Below are positions 1-12,745 of a DNA stretch of 64,000 bases, piece by piece. Within the stretch, counting starts at the first letter, position 1. Each line of letters starts with the position of its first letter. The notes beneath the pieces are model-generated. The model was not told the origin of the DNA, searched no databases, and saw only the letters and a list, made by a program, of their open reading frames with translations. The DNA lies in NCBI RefSeq assembly GCF_023065955.2, contig NW_026622874.1:80870917-80934916 (forward strand). The letters run 5' to 3'. Made by a program: the position numbers and the translations under genes. The stretch is from Ursus arctos (lineage: Eukaryota > Chordata > Mammalia > Carnivora > Ursidae).

Positions 1-829
1 GAGAACGTGTGATGAGAGAAGAAACCTGCTCTCACTGTGACTTCGGACCAAACGACCTGCTCCTAGAAGCCCAACCGAAGGGCTTGTGGGGCACCGGTCA
101 TGCAGATAATCGCTAACATCCCCCCTTCAGAAAGTGTGTGTCACAGTGTGTTTTGCGACACGACACTAACAGCTCTGATCATGCAAAATAGTTGTGGAAA
201 GGGTACAAGGAGAGGGATTCTGTATAGCACGTTTACCAGCAGAAGTAAAACAGGGATGACTTACGAAACATGGCCTATCTAAGCACATTCCAAACCGCAA
301 AGCAGATAATAAAAAATGCACGGAGAGCTTCCCCTAGTTTCCAGTCGTGAGGATGACCACAGACCTTGTCACAGGTTAATCATCTAACCGCAATACGAAC
401 ACAATAGGTATCGCACCTGTACATACCCCAGTGGGAATCAGGCAGCCCAGAGACTTCAGTGTGCAGTGAGCTGTCAGCTTCCTTGAGTTATTTCCCCCAC
501 GTGCGCTATGGGTGAGCACGGGTACACAAACACACACACAGACACACACACACACACACGCACAAACACACACAAGACACACACACAGTGAGTGTTCTGC
601 CATCCTTCACCTCTAACCACCTGTGGCTTTGGGAGAGGCCCCCAAAGATGATGATTTGTAACGGAGAAGCCTGTCAGCCCCTGCGTGAACTGCTTGTATT
701 TGAGAGGTGAACGACGCCACAGACAAACTGGATGACCCACCCAACAGACACAAGGCCAGGACACGGTGCTGCCCAGACAGGAACAGGATTCCAGAAATGG
801 TTACAACTGGAAACAGCCACCGTATTTAC

Positions 830-912
830 CTTGTCCTTCTCTGGGTCCTTCTTGGGCACGGTGCCACCTTTGTCCCCTTGAGCGCCACAGGTTTCTGAAT
901 TGGACCGAGGCC
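830..912 (-). CDS. MIA2-like: Cassette exon A (unit 1 copy; the same exon recurs in every unit)
   Basis: The exon is 83 nt, phase 1 in and 0 out. The acceptor is CCTCTGTCTCTTCTAG and the donor GTAAAT. It encodes [20 protein letters not shown] and then KDPEKDK. It aligns with the cTAGE5 segment PRWSAEASGKPS, which precedes the proline-rich block and in cTAGE5 also ends with Lys at an exon border before Val. The translation is identical in all twelve units. Preceded by exon B of the neighbouring unit, it restores a Gly codon (G+GG). In unit 1 the next exon in transcription order would lie left of position 1. Confidence 0.72.
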
Positions 913-2966
913 CTAGAAGAGACAGAGGTGGATTCAGACGGGTGTTGGCCACGCAAGATTCAAGCCAAAGCTCTACACCTGCCCCAGCCTGTTCTACTCT
1001 CCCACTCTCAGGTCCCTTCCAGATGCAGAGCGTTTCTCACAGGTCTCCGCTGACCTCTGTGGACAAAGGAGAGACCAGTCCCTCACCCTTGGGGATATGA
1101 CCACTCCGCACAGTGGAGATGATTTCAGAACTAATCAATAACGCTGGACAACTGGGGCCTCCCCACATGCAGGTGATGTAAAGACTGTGCTCCATTAAGC
1201 CCAGAGCCCAAAACATCATGTCTGTGCAGGGCGCCTGGGCAATGCTTTTATGTCTGTCTATTGCACAATGTCACACTTCTTCTCAATGGCAGACCCCTGC
1301 TGCCCAGTTCTGTATGGTGAAACGAGACAGTCCACGAAATGGATGTCCACAGAAAGTTGAGGAATGTTCCTGTGTCCTCACTCAGGTTGATCCTTGCATT
1401 GCAAAGCCCCGTGGTACCTCCTCTACATCTTCTCCGCCGACACATGTAGTCACACGATGAATACGCGCTACAACTCACATCATGCAATCCAGATCATCTT
1501 ACCACATGGTGGCGGAACGAGGGGCAGGGGAGGCCCGCATGTCGACCAAGGTGGAGGAGGCTGAGGTGGCCCACAGCCAATAAAGCCTGGTAAAGTTTGG
1601 TCCATAGGGCAGGGCATGCAGGTGGGCCGAGGAAACCCTCTCACATCCGGACCCACCTGCAGACAGACAGGAAAATAGTTTGGTGAGACAGACAGAAGTT
1701 GTAACACCAAGAGATGAAACCCAGAGAAAGAGCTCTCAGCATCTGCCTCCTTCTCCAATACCACGTTCCAGCAGAGCCGCATCCGTGCTAGAGAACTTGA
1801 CCCCTCCCCACTCCTGCCAACTATAACAACGGGGGAGAGGGGAATGGATATTACAGGAATAACCTACTGTCACCAAACATCACTAACCATGTCTGCCAAT
1901 GGTCACTAGCAAGAAGTAGCATCTTCAAAGATGAAAAAGGAGCATGGCAAACTAGTGAAGGCAGGACACTCCAGACACGGAGGCATCGGGATCCTGGACA
2001 ACACTTCATCTTTCCTCCTCAACCACACAGAATATTTTGGTTTGTTAACAAGAGAGGGAATGTGATGAAACTGCCCTTTCTTCTCAGGAATCCGAGCCAC
2101 TCGGGGTGAATCCTTTGCCTGCAAGCCCCTGACTGTCCCCACGCTGCCTCACTTCCTGACACAAGGGTCTTCTGCTCTCTGCAGTTTCTGGCCATGGCCA
2201 CAAACACACTTGAGGAATTAGGGGCCTGTGATCTGACAGGGGAATTGGAAAAGTGTTTTCCAAAAGGAACGTGATACCAATAACCCTTCTATAACTCAGC
2301 AGCTGTGCTTATCTTAAAACACAGTCACTCGGACATTTCAGCACACTGAGTTCCAGAGTAATTTTGTCCAATAGGAAATTCAGATGGGAAGCATAAGTTA
2401 GAGAATCCACAAAACTGTATATGCTTTCCGATGGAAAACTCGAGAACGTGTGATGAGAGAAGAAACCTGCTCTCACTGTGACTTCGGACCAAACGACCTG
2501 CTCCTAGAAGCCCAACCGAAGGGCTTGTGGGGCACCGGTCATGCAGATAATCGCAAACATCCCCCCTTCAAAAGTGTGTGTCACAGTGTGTTTGGCGACA
2601 CGACACTAACAGCTCTGATCATGCAAAATAGTTGTGGAAAGGGTACAAGGAGAGGGATTCTGTATAGCACGTTTACCAGCAGAAGTAAAACAGGGATGAC
2701 TTACGAAACATGGCCTATCTAAGCACATTCCAAACCGCAAAGCAGATAATAAAAAATGCACGGAGAGCTTCCCCTAGTTTCCAGTCGTGAGGATGACCAC
2801 AGACCTTGTCACAGGTTAATCATCTAACCGCAATACGAACACAATAGGTATCGCACCTGTACATACCCCAGTGGGAATCAGGCAGCCCAGAGACTTCAGT
2901 GTGCAGTGAGCTGTCAGCTTCCTTGAGTTATTTCCCCCACGTGCGCTATGGGTGAGCAGGGGTACA

Positions 2967-3005
<39 letters not shown>

Positions 3006-5403
3006 ACAAGACACACACACAGTGAGTGTTCTGCCATCCTTCACCTCTAACCACCTGTGGCTTTGGGAGAGGCCCCCAAAGATGATGATTTGTAACGGAG
3101 AAGCCTGTCAGCCCCTGCGTGAACTGCTTGTATTTGAGAGGTGAACGACGCCACAGACAAACTGGATGACCCACCCAACAGACACAAGGCCAGGACACGG
3201 TGCTGCCCAGACAGGAACAGGATTCCAGAAATGGTTACAACTGGAAACAGCCACCGTATTTACCTTGTCCTTCTCTGGGTCCTTCTTGGGCACGGTGCCA
3301 CCTTTGTCCCCTTGAGCGCCACAGGTTTCTGAATTGGACCGAGGCCCTAGAAGAGACAGAGGTGGATTCAGATGGGTGTTGGCCACGCAAGATTCAAGCC
3401 AAAGCTCTACACCTGCCCCAGCCTGTTCTACTCTCCCACTCTCAGGTCCCTTCCAGATGCAGAGCGTTTCTCACAGGTCTCCGCTGACCTCTGTGGACAA
3501 AGGAGAGACCAGTCCCTCACCCTTGGGGATATGACCACTCCACACAGTAGAGATGATTTCAGAACTAATCAATAACGCTGGACAACTGGGGCCTCCACAC
3601 ATGCAAGTGATGTAAAGACTGTGCTCCATTAAGCCCAGAGCCCAAAACATCATGTCTGTGCAGGGCACCTGGGCAATGCTTTTATGTCTGTCTATTGCAC
3701 AATGTCACACTTCTTCTCAATGGCAGACCCCTGCTGCCCAGTTCTGTATGGTGAAACGAGACAGTCCACGAAATGGATGTCCACAGAAAGTTGAGGAATG
3801 TTCCTGTGTCCTCACTCAGGTTGATCCTTGCATTGCAAAGCCTCGTGGTACCTCCTCTACATCTTCTCCACCGACACATGTAGTCACACGATGAATACGC
3901 GCTACAACTCACATCATGCAATCCAGATCATCTTACCACATGGTGGCGGAACGAGGGGCAGGGGAGGCCCGCATGTCGACCAAGGTGGAGGAGGCTGAGG
4001 TGGCCCACAGCCAATGAAGCCTGGTAAAGTTTGGTCCATAGGGCAGGGCATGCAGGTGGGCCGAGGAAACCCTCTCACATCCGGACCCACCTGCAGACAG
4101 ACAGGAAAATAGTTTGGTGAGACAGACAGAAGTTGTAACACCAAGAGATGAAACCCAGAGAAAGAGCTCTCAGCATCTGCCTCCTTCTCCAATACCACGT
4201 TCCAGCAGAGCCGCATCCGTGCTAGAGAACTTGACCCCTCCCCACTGCTGCCAACTATAACAAGGGGGGAGAGGGGAATGGATATTACAGGAATAACCTA
4301 CTGTCACCAAACATCACTAACCATGTCTGCCAATGGTCACTAGCAAGAAGTAGCATCTTCAAAGATGAAAAAGGAGCATGGCAAACTAGTGAAGGCAGGA
4401 CACTCCAGACACGGAGGCATCGGGATCCTGGACAACACTTCATCTTTCCTCCTCAACCACACAGAATATTTTGGCTTGTTAACAAGAGAGAGAATGTGAT
4501 GAAACTGCCCTTTCTTCTCAGGAATCCGAGCCACTCGAGGTGAATCCTTTGCCTGCAAGCCCCTGACTGTCCCCACGCTGCCTCACTTCCTGACACAAGG
4601 GTCTTCTGCTCTCTGCAGTTTCTGGCCATGGCCACAAACACACTTGAGGAATTAGGGGCCTGTGATCTGACAGGGGAATTGGAAAAGTGTTTTCCAAAAG
4701 GAACGTGATACCAATAACCCTTCTATAACTCAGCAGCTGTGCTTATCTTAAAACACAGTCACTCGGACATTTCAGCACACTGAGTTCCAGAGTAATTTAG
4801 TCCAATAGGAAATTAAGATGGGAAGCATAAGTTAGAGAATCCACAAAACTGTATATGCTTTCCGGTGGAAAACTCGAGAACGTGTGATGAGAGAAGAAAC
4901 CTGCTCTCACTGTGACTTCGGACCAAACGACCTGCTCCTAGAAGCCCAACCGAAGGGCTTGTGGGGCACCGGTCATGCAGATAATCGCAAACATCCCCCC
5001 TTCAAAAGTGTGTGTCACAGTGTGTTTGGCGACACGACACTAACAGCTCTGATCATGCAAAATAGTTGTGGAAAGGGTACAAGGAGAGGGATTCTGTATA
5101 GCACGTTTACCAGCAGAAGTAAAACAGGGATGACTTACGAAACATGGCCTATCTAAGCACATTCCAAACCGCAAAGCAGATAATAAAAAATGCACGGAGA
5201 GCTTCCCCTAGTTTCCAGTCGTGAGGATGACCACAGACCTTGTCACAGGTTAATCATCTAACCGCAATACGAACACAATAGGTATCGCACCTGTACATAC
5301 CCCAGTGGGAATCAGGCAGCCCAGAGACTTCAGTGTGCAGTAAGCTGTCAGCTTCCTTGAGTTATTTCCCCCACGTGCGCTATGGGTGAGCAGGGGTACA
5401 CAA

Positions 5404-5435
<32 letters not shown>

Positions 5436-7830
5436 ACAAGACACACACACAGTGAGTGTTCTGCCATCCTTCACCGCTAACCACCTGTGGCTTTGGGAGA
5501 GGCCCCCAAAGATGATGATTTGTAACGGAGAAGCCTGTCAGCCCCTGCGTGAACTGCTTGTATTTGAGAGGTGAACGACGCCACAGACAAACTGGATGAC
5601 CCACCCAACAGACACAAGGCCAGGACACGGTGCTGCCCAGACAGGAACAGGATTCCAGAAATGGTTACAACTGGAAACAGCCACCGTATTTACCTTGTCC
5701 TTCTCTGGGTCCTTCTTGGGCACGGTGCCACCTTTGTCCCCTTGAGCGCCACAGGTTTCTGAATTGGACCGAGGCCCTAGAAGAGACAGAGGTGGATTCA
5801 GACGGGTGTTGGCCACGCAAGATTCAAGCCAAAGCTCTACACCTGCCCCAGCCTGTTCTACTCTCCCACTCTCAGGTCCCTTCCAGATGCAGAGCGTTTC
5901 TCACAGGTCTCCGCTGACCTCTGTGGACAAAGGAGAGACCAGTCCCTCACCCTTGGGGATATGACCACTCCGCACAGTGGAGATGATTTCAGAACTAATC
6001 AATAACGCTGGACAACTGGGGCCTCCACACATGCAGGTGATGTAAAGACTGTGCTCCATTAAACCCAGAGCCCAAAACATCATGTCTGTGCAGGGCACCT
6101 GGGCAATGCTTTTATGTCTGTCTATTGCACAATGTCACACTTCTTCTCAATGGCAGACCCCTGCTGCCCAGTTCTGTATGGTGAAACGAGACAGTCCACG
6201 AAATGGATGTCCACAGAAAGTTGAGGAATGCTCCTGTGTCCTCACTCAGGTTGATCCTTGCATTGCAAAGCCTCGTGGTACCTCCTCTACATCTTCTCCA
6301 CCGACACATGTAGTCACACGATGAATACGCGCTACAACTCACATCATGCAATCCAGATCATCTTACCACATGGTGGCGGAACGAGGGGCAGGGGAGGCCC
6401 GCTTGTCGACCAAGGTGGAGGAGGCTGAGGTGGCCCACAGCCAATGAAGCCTGGTAAAGTTTGGTCCATAGGGCAGGGCATGCAGGTGGGCCGAGGAAAC
6501 CCTCTCACATCCGGACCCACCTGCAGACAGACAGGAAAATAGTTTGGTGAGACAGACAGAAGTTGTAACACCAAGAGATGAAACCCAGAGAAAGAGCTCT
6601 CAGCATCTGCCTCCTTCTCCAATACCACGTTCCAGCAGAGCCGCATCCGTGCTAGAGAACTTGACCCCTCCCCACTGCTGCCAACTATAACAAGGGGGGA
6701 GAGGGGAATGGATATTACAGGAATAACCTACTGTCACCAAACATCACTAACCATGTCTGCCAATGGTCACTAGCAAGAAGTAGCATCTTCAAAGATGAAA
6801 AAGGAGCATGGCAAACTAGTGAAGGCAGGACACTCCAGACACGGAGGCATCGGGATCCTGGACAACACTTCATCTTTCCTCCTCAACCACACAGAATATT
6901 TTGGTTTGTTAACAAGAGAGAGAATGTGATGAAACTGCCCTTTCTTCTCAGGAATCCGAGCCACTCGAGGTGAATCCTTTGCCTGCAAGCCCCTGACTGT
7001 CCCCACGCTGCCTCACTTCCTGACACAAGGGTCTTCTGCTCTCTGCAGTTTCTGGCCATGGCCACAAACAAACTTGAGGAATTAGGGGCCTGTGATCTGA
7101 CAGGGGAATTGGAAAAGTGTTTTCCAAAAGGAACGTAATACCAATAACCCTTCTATAACTCAGCAGCTGTGCTTATCTTAAAACACAGTCACTCGGACAT
7201 TTCAGCACACTGAGTTCCAGAGTAATTTTGTCCAATAGGAAATTCAGATGGGAAGCATAAGTTAGAGAATCCACAAAACTGTATATGCTTTCCGATGGAA
7301 AACTCAAGAACGTGTGATGAGAGAAGAAATCTGCTCTCACTGTGACTTCGGAGCAAACGACCTGCTCCTAGAAGCCCAACCGAAGGGCTTGTGGGGCACC
7401 GGTCATGCAGATAATCGCAAACATCCCCCCTTCAAAAGTGTGTGTCACAGTGTGTTTGGCGACACGACACTAACAGCTCTGATCATGCAAAATAGTTGTG
7501 GAAAGGGTACAAGGAGAGGGATTCTGTATAGCACGTTTACCAGCAGAAGTAAAACAGGGATGACTTACGAAACATGGCCTATCTAAGCACATTCCAAACC
7601 GCAAAGCAGATAATAAAAAATGCACGGAGAGCTTCCCCTAGTTTCCAGTCGTGAGGATGACCACAGACCTTGTCACAGGTTAATCATCTAACCGCAATAC
7701 GAACACAATAGGTATCGCACCTGTACATACCCCAGTGGGAATCAGGCAGCCCAGAGACTTCAGTGTGCAGTGAGCTGTCAGCTTCCTTGAGTTATTTCCC
7801 CCACGTGCGCTATGGGTGAGCAGGGGTACA

Positions 7831-7869
<39 letters not shown>

Positions 7870-10267
7870 ACAAGACACACACACAGTGAGTGTTCTGCCA
7901 TCCTTCACCGCTAACCACCTGTGGCTTTGGGAGAGGCCCCCAAAGATGATGATTTGTAACGGAGAAGCCTGTCAGCCCCTGCGTGAACTGCTTGTATTTG
8001 AGAGGTGAACGACGCCACAGACAAACTGGATGACCCACCCAACAGACACAAGGCCAGGACACGGTGCTGCCCAGACAGGAACAGGATTCCAGAAATGGTT
8101 ACAACTGGAAACAGCCACCGTATTTACCTTGTCCTTCTCTGGGTCCTTCTTGGGCACGGTGCCACCTTTGTCCCCTTGAGCGCCACAGGTTTCTGAATTG
8201 GACCGAGGCCCTAGAAGAGACAGAGGTGGATTCAGACGGGTGTTGGCCACGCAAGATTCAAGCCAAAGCTCTACACCTGCCCCAGCCTGTTCTACTCTCC
8301 CACTCTCAGGTCCCTTCCAGATGCAGAGCGTTTCTCACAGGTCTCCGCTGACCTCTGTGGACAAAGGAGAGACCAGTCCCTCACCCTTGGGGATATGACC
8401 ACTCCGCACAGTGGAGATGATTTCAGAACTAATCAATAACGCTGGACAACTGGGGCCTCCACACATGCAGGTGATGTAAAGACTGTGCTCCATTAAGCCC
8501 AGAGCCCAAAACATCATGTCTGTGCAGGGCGCCTGGGCAATGCTTTTATGTCTGTCTATTGCACAATGTCACACTTCTTCTCAATGGCAGACCCCTGCTG
8601 CCCAGTTCTGTATGGTGAAACGAGACAGTCCACGAAATGGATGTCCACAGAAAGTTGAGGAATGTTCCTGTGTCCTCACTCAGGTTGATCCTTGCATTGC
8701 AAAGCCTCGTGGTACCTCCTCTACATCTTCTCCACCGACACATGTAGTCACACGATGAATACGCGCTACAACTCACATCATGCAATCCAGATCATCTTAC
8801 CACATGGTGGCGGAACGAGGGGCAGGGGAGGCCCGCATGTCGACCAAGGTGGAGGAGGCTGAGGTGGCCCACAGCCAATGAAGCCTGGTAAAGTTTGGTC
8901 CATAGGGCAGGGCATGCAGGTGGGCCGAGGAAACCCTCTCACATCCGGACCCACCTGCAGACAGACAGGAAAATAGTTTGGTGAGACAGACAGAAGTTGT
9001 AACACCAAGAGATGAAACCCAGAGAAAGAGCTCTCAGCATCTGCCTCCTTCTCCAATACCACGTTCCAGCAGAGCCGCATCCGTGCTAGAGAACTTGACC
9101 CCTCCCCACTGCTGCCAACTATAACAAGGGGGGAGAGGGGAATGGATATTACAGGAATAACCTACTGTCACCAAACATCACTAACCATGTCTGCCAATGG
9201 TCACTAGCAAGAAGTAGCATCTTCAAAGATGAAAAAGGAGCATGGCAAACTAGTGAAGGCAGGACACTCCAGACACGGAGGCATCGGGATCCTGGACAAC
9301 ACTTCATCTTTCCTCCTCAACCACACAGAATATTTTGGTTTGTTAACAAGAGAGAGAATGTGATGAAACTGCCCTTTCTTCTCAGGAATCCGAGCCACTC
9401 GAGGTGAATCCTTTGCCTGCAAGCCCCTGACTGTCCCCACGCTGCCTCACTTCCTGACACAAGGGTCTTCTGCTCTCTGCAGTTTCTGGCCATGGCCACA
9501 AACACACTTGAGGAATTAGGGGCCTGTGATCTGACAGGGGAATTGGAAAAGTGTTTTCCAAAAGGAACGTGATACCAATAACCCTTCTATAACTCAGCAG
9601 CTGTGCTTATCTTAAAACACAGTCACTCGGACATTTCAGCACACTGAGTTCCAGAGTAATTTTGTCCAATAGGAAATTAAGATGGGAAGCATAAGTTAGA
9701 GAATCCACAAAACTGTATATGCTTTCCGATGGAAAACTCGAGAACGTGTGATGAGAGAAGAAACCTGCTCTCACTGTGACTTCGGACCAAACGACCTGCT
9801 CCTAGAAGCCCAACCGAAGGGCTTGTGGGGCACCGGTCATGCAGATAATCGCAAACATCCCCCCTTCAAAAGTGTGTGTCACAGTGTGTTTGGCGACACG
9901 ACACTAACAGCTCTGATCATGCAAAATAGTTGTGGAAAGGGTACAAGGAGAGGGATTCTGTATAGCACGTTTACCAGCAGAAGTAAAACAGGGATGACTT
10001 ACGAAACATGGCCTATCTAAGCACATTCCAAACCGCAAAGCAGATAATAAAAAATGCATGGAGAGCTTCCCCTAGTTTCCAGTCGTGAGGATGACCACAG
10101 ACCTTGTCACAGGTTAATCATCTAACCGCAATACGAACACAATAGGTATCGCACCTGTACATACCCCAGTGGGAATCAGGCAGCCCAGAGACTTCAGTGT
10201 GCAGTGAGCTGTCAGCTTCCTTGAGTTATTTCCCCCACGTGCGCTATGGGTGAGCAGGGGTACACAA

Positions 10268-10299
<32 letters not shown>

Positions 10300-12694
10300 A
10301 CAAGACACACACACAGTGAGTGTTCTGCCATCCTTCACCGCTAACCACCTGTGGCTTTGGGAGAGGCCCCCAAAGATGATGATTTGTAACGGAGAAGCCT
10401 GTCAGCCCCTGCGTGAACTGCTTGTATTTGAGAGGTGAACGACGCCACAGACAAACTGGATGACCCACCCAACAGACACAAGGCCAGGACACGGTGCTGC
10501 CCAGACAGGAACAGGATTCCAGAAATGGTTACAACTGGAAACAGCCACCGTATTTACCTTGTCCTTCTCTGGGTCCTTCTTGGGCACGGTGCCACCTTTG
10601 TCCCCTTGAGCGCCACAGGTTTCTGAATTGGACCGAGGCCCTAGAAGAGACAGAGGTGGATTCAGACGGGTGTTGGCCACGCAAGATTCAAGCCAAAGCT
10701 CTACACCTGCCCCAGCCTGTTCTACTCTCCCACTCTCAGGTCCCTTCCAGATGCAGAGCGTTTCTCACAGGTCTCCGCTGACCTCTGTGGACAAAGGAGA
10801 GACCAGTCCCTCACCCTTGGGGATATGACCACTCCGCACAGTGGAGATGATTTCAGAACTAATCAATAACGCTGGACAACTGGGGCCTCCACACATGCAG
10901 GTGATGTAAAGACTGTGCTCCATTAAGCCCAGAGCCCAAAACATCATGTCTGTGCAGGGCGCCTGGGCAATGCTTTTATGTCTGTCTATTGCACAATGTC
11001 ACACTTCTTCTCAATGGCAGACCCCTGCTGCCCAGTTCTGTATGGTGAAACGAGACAGTCCACGAAATGGATGTCCACAGAAAGTTGAGGAATGTTCCTG
11101 TGTCCTCACTCAGGTTGATCCTTGCATTGCAAAGCCTCGTGGTACCTCCTCTACATCTTCTCCACCGACACATGTAGTCACACGATGAATACGCGCTACA
11201 ACTCACATCATGCAATCCAGATCATCTTACCACATGGTGGCGGAACGAGGGGCAGGGGAGGCCCGCATGTCGACCAAGGTGGAGGAGGCTGAGGTGGCCC
11301 ACAGCCAATGAAGCCTGGTAAAGTTTGGTCCATAGGGCAGGGCATGCAGGTGGGCCGAGGAAACCCTCTCACATCCGGACCCACCTGCAGTCAGACAGGA
11401 AAATAGTTTGGTGAGACAGACAGAAGTTGTAACACCAAGAGATGAAACCCAGAGAAAGAGCTCTCAGCATCTGCCTCCTTCTCCAATACCACGTTCCAGC
11501 AGAGCCGCATCCGTGCTAGAGAACTTGACCCCTCCCCACTGCTGCCAACTATAACAAGGGGGGAGAGGGGAATGGATATTACAGGAATAACCTACTGTCA
11601 CCAAACATCACTAACCATGTCTGCCAATGGTCACTAGCAAGAAGTAGCATCTTCAAAGATGAAAAAGGAGCATGGCAAACTAGTGAAGGCAGGACACTCC
11701 AGACACGGAGGCATCGGGATCCTGGACAACACTTCATCTTTCCTCCTCAACCACACAGAATATTTTGGCTTGTTAACAAGAGAGAGAATGTGATGAAACT
11801 GCCCTTTCTTCTCAGGAATCCGAGCCACTCGAGGTGAATCCTTTGCCTGCAAGCCCCTGACTGTCCCCACGCTGCCTCACTTCCTGACACAAGGGTCTTC
11901 TGCTCTCTGCAGTTTCTGGCCATGGCCACAAACACACTTGAGGAATTAGGGGCCTGTGATCTGACAGGGGAATTGGAAAAGTGTTTTCCAAAAGGAACGT
12001 GATACCAATAACCCTTCTATAACTCAGCAGCTGTGCTTATCTTAAAACACAGTCACTCGGACATTTCAGCACACTGAGTTCCAGAGTAATTTTGTCCAAT
12101 AGGAAATTCAGATGGGAAGCATAAGTTAGAGAATCCACAAAACTGTATATGCTTTCCGGTGGAAAACTCGAGAACGTGTGATGAGAGAAGAAACCTGCTC
12201 TCACTGTGACTTCGGACCAAACGACCTGCTCCTAGAAGCCCAACCGAAGGGCTTGTGGGGCACCGGTCATGCAGATAATCGCAAACATCCCCCCTTCAAA
12301 AGTGTGTGTCACAGTGTGTTTGGCGACACGACACTAACAGCTCTGATCATGCAAAATAGTTGTGGAAAGGGTACAAGGAGAGGGATTCTGTATAGCACGT
12401 TTACCAGCAGAAGTAAAACAGGGATGACTTACGAAACATGGCCTATCAAAGCACATTCCAAACCGCAAAGCAGATAATAAAAAATGCACGGAGAGCTTCC
12501 CCTAGTTTCCAGTCATGAGGATGACCACAGACCTTGTCACAGGTTAATCATCTAACCGCAATACGAACACAATAGGTATCGCACCTGTACATACCCCAGT
12601 GGGAATCAGGCAGCCCAGAGACTTCAGTGTGCAGTGAGCTGTCAGCTTCCTTGAGTTATTTCCCCCACGTGCGCTATGGGTGAGCAGGGGTACA

Positions 12695-12745
<51 letters not shown>

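Larger units (their letters stand above)
1..2441 (-). repeat. Array unit 1 (exon B 1503-1656, exon A 830-912)
   Basis: This leftmost unit is 2,441 bp. It carries the edge-type variants GCTAACATCC, TTCAGAAAGTG and TTTTGCGACA near 110-155, which internal units lack but the partial unit at 29,208 shares. The CA tract is interrupted (CAGACACA, CGCACAAA). Exon B has one silent change (TTT for TTC Phe). Exon A is consensus. Confidence 0.93.

Noticed and set aside
603..720. Possible third exon per unit (minus strand [20 protein letters not shown])
   Set aside because: It has an acceptable acceptor (TTCACGCAG) but only a weak GTGGTT donor. Its size would disturb the clean A-to-B phase, and the family shows no block between A and B.
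376..764. Cys/Val-rich open frames (CVCVCVCV) in each repeat unit
   Set aside because: They are translations of the (CA)n tract and change frame with CA length from unit to unit. No protein would be kept this way.
1218..1460. 80-aa plus-strand frame in each unit ([10 protein letters not shown]...)
   Set aside because: It varies freely (Ala/Thr, Arg/His; start lost in unit 11), with no splice context or similarity. It overlaps the 590-bp intron between exons B and A.
2450..2722. 90-aa plus-strand open frame repeated in most units ([12 protein letters not shown]...)
   Set aside because: It lies within the A-to-B intron of the minus-strand gene, has no family similarity, and is disrupted in unit 1 and in the edge copy. 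It persists only because the units are nearly identical.
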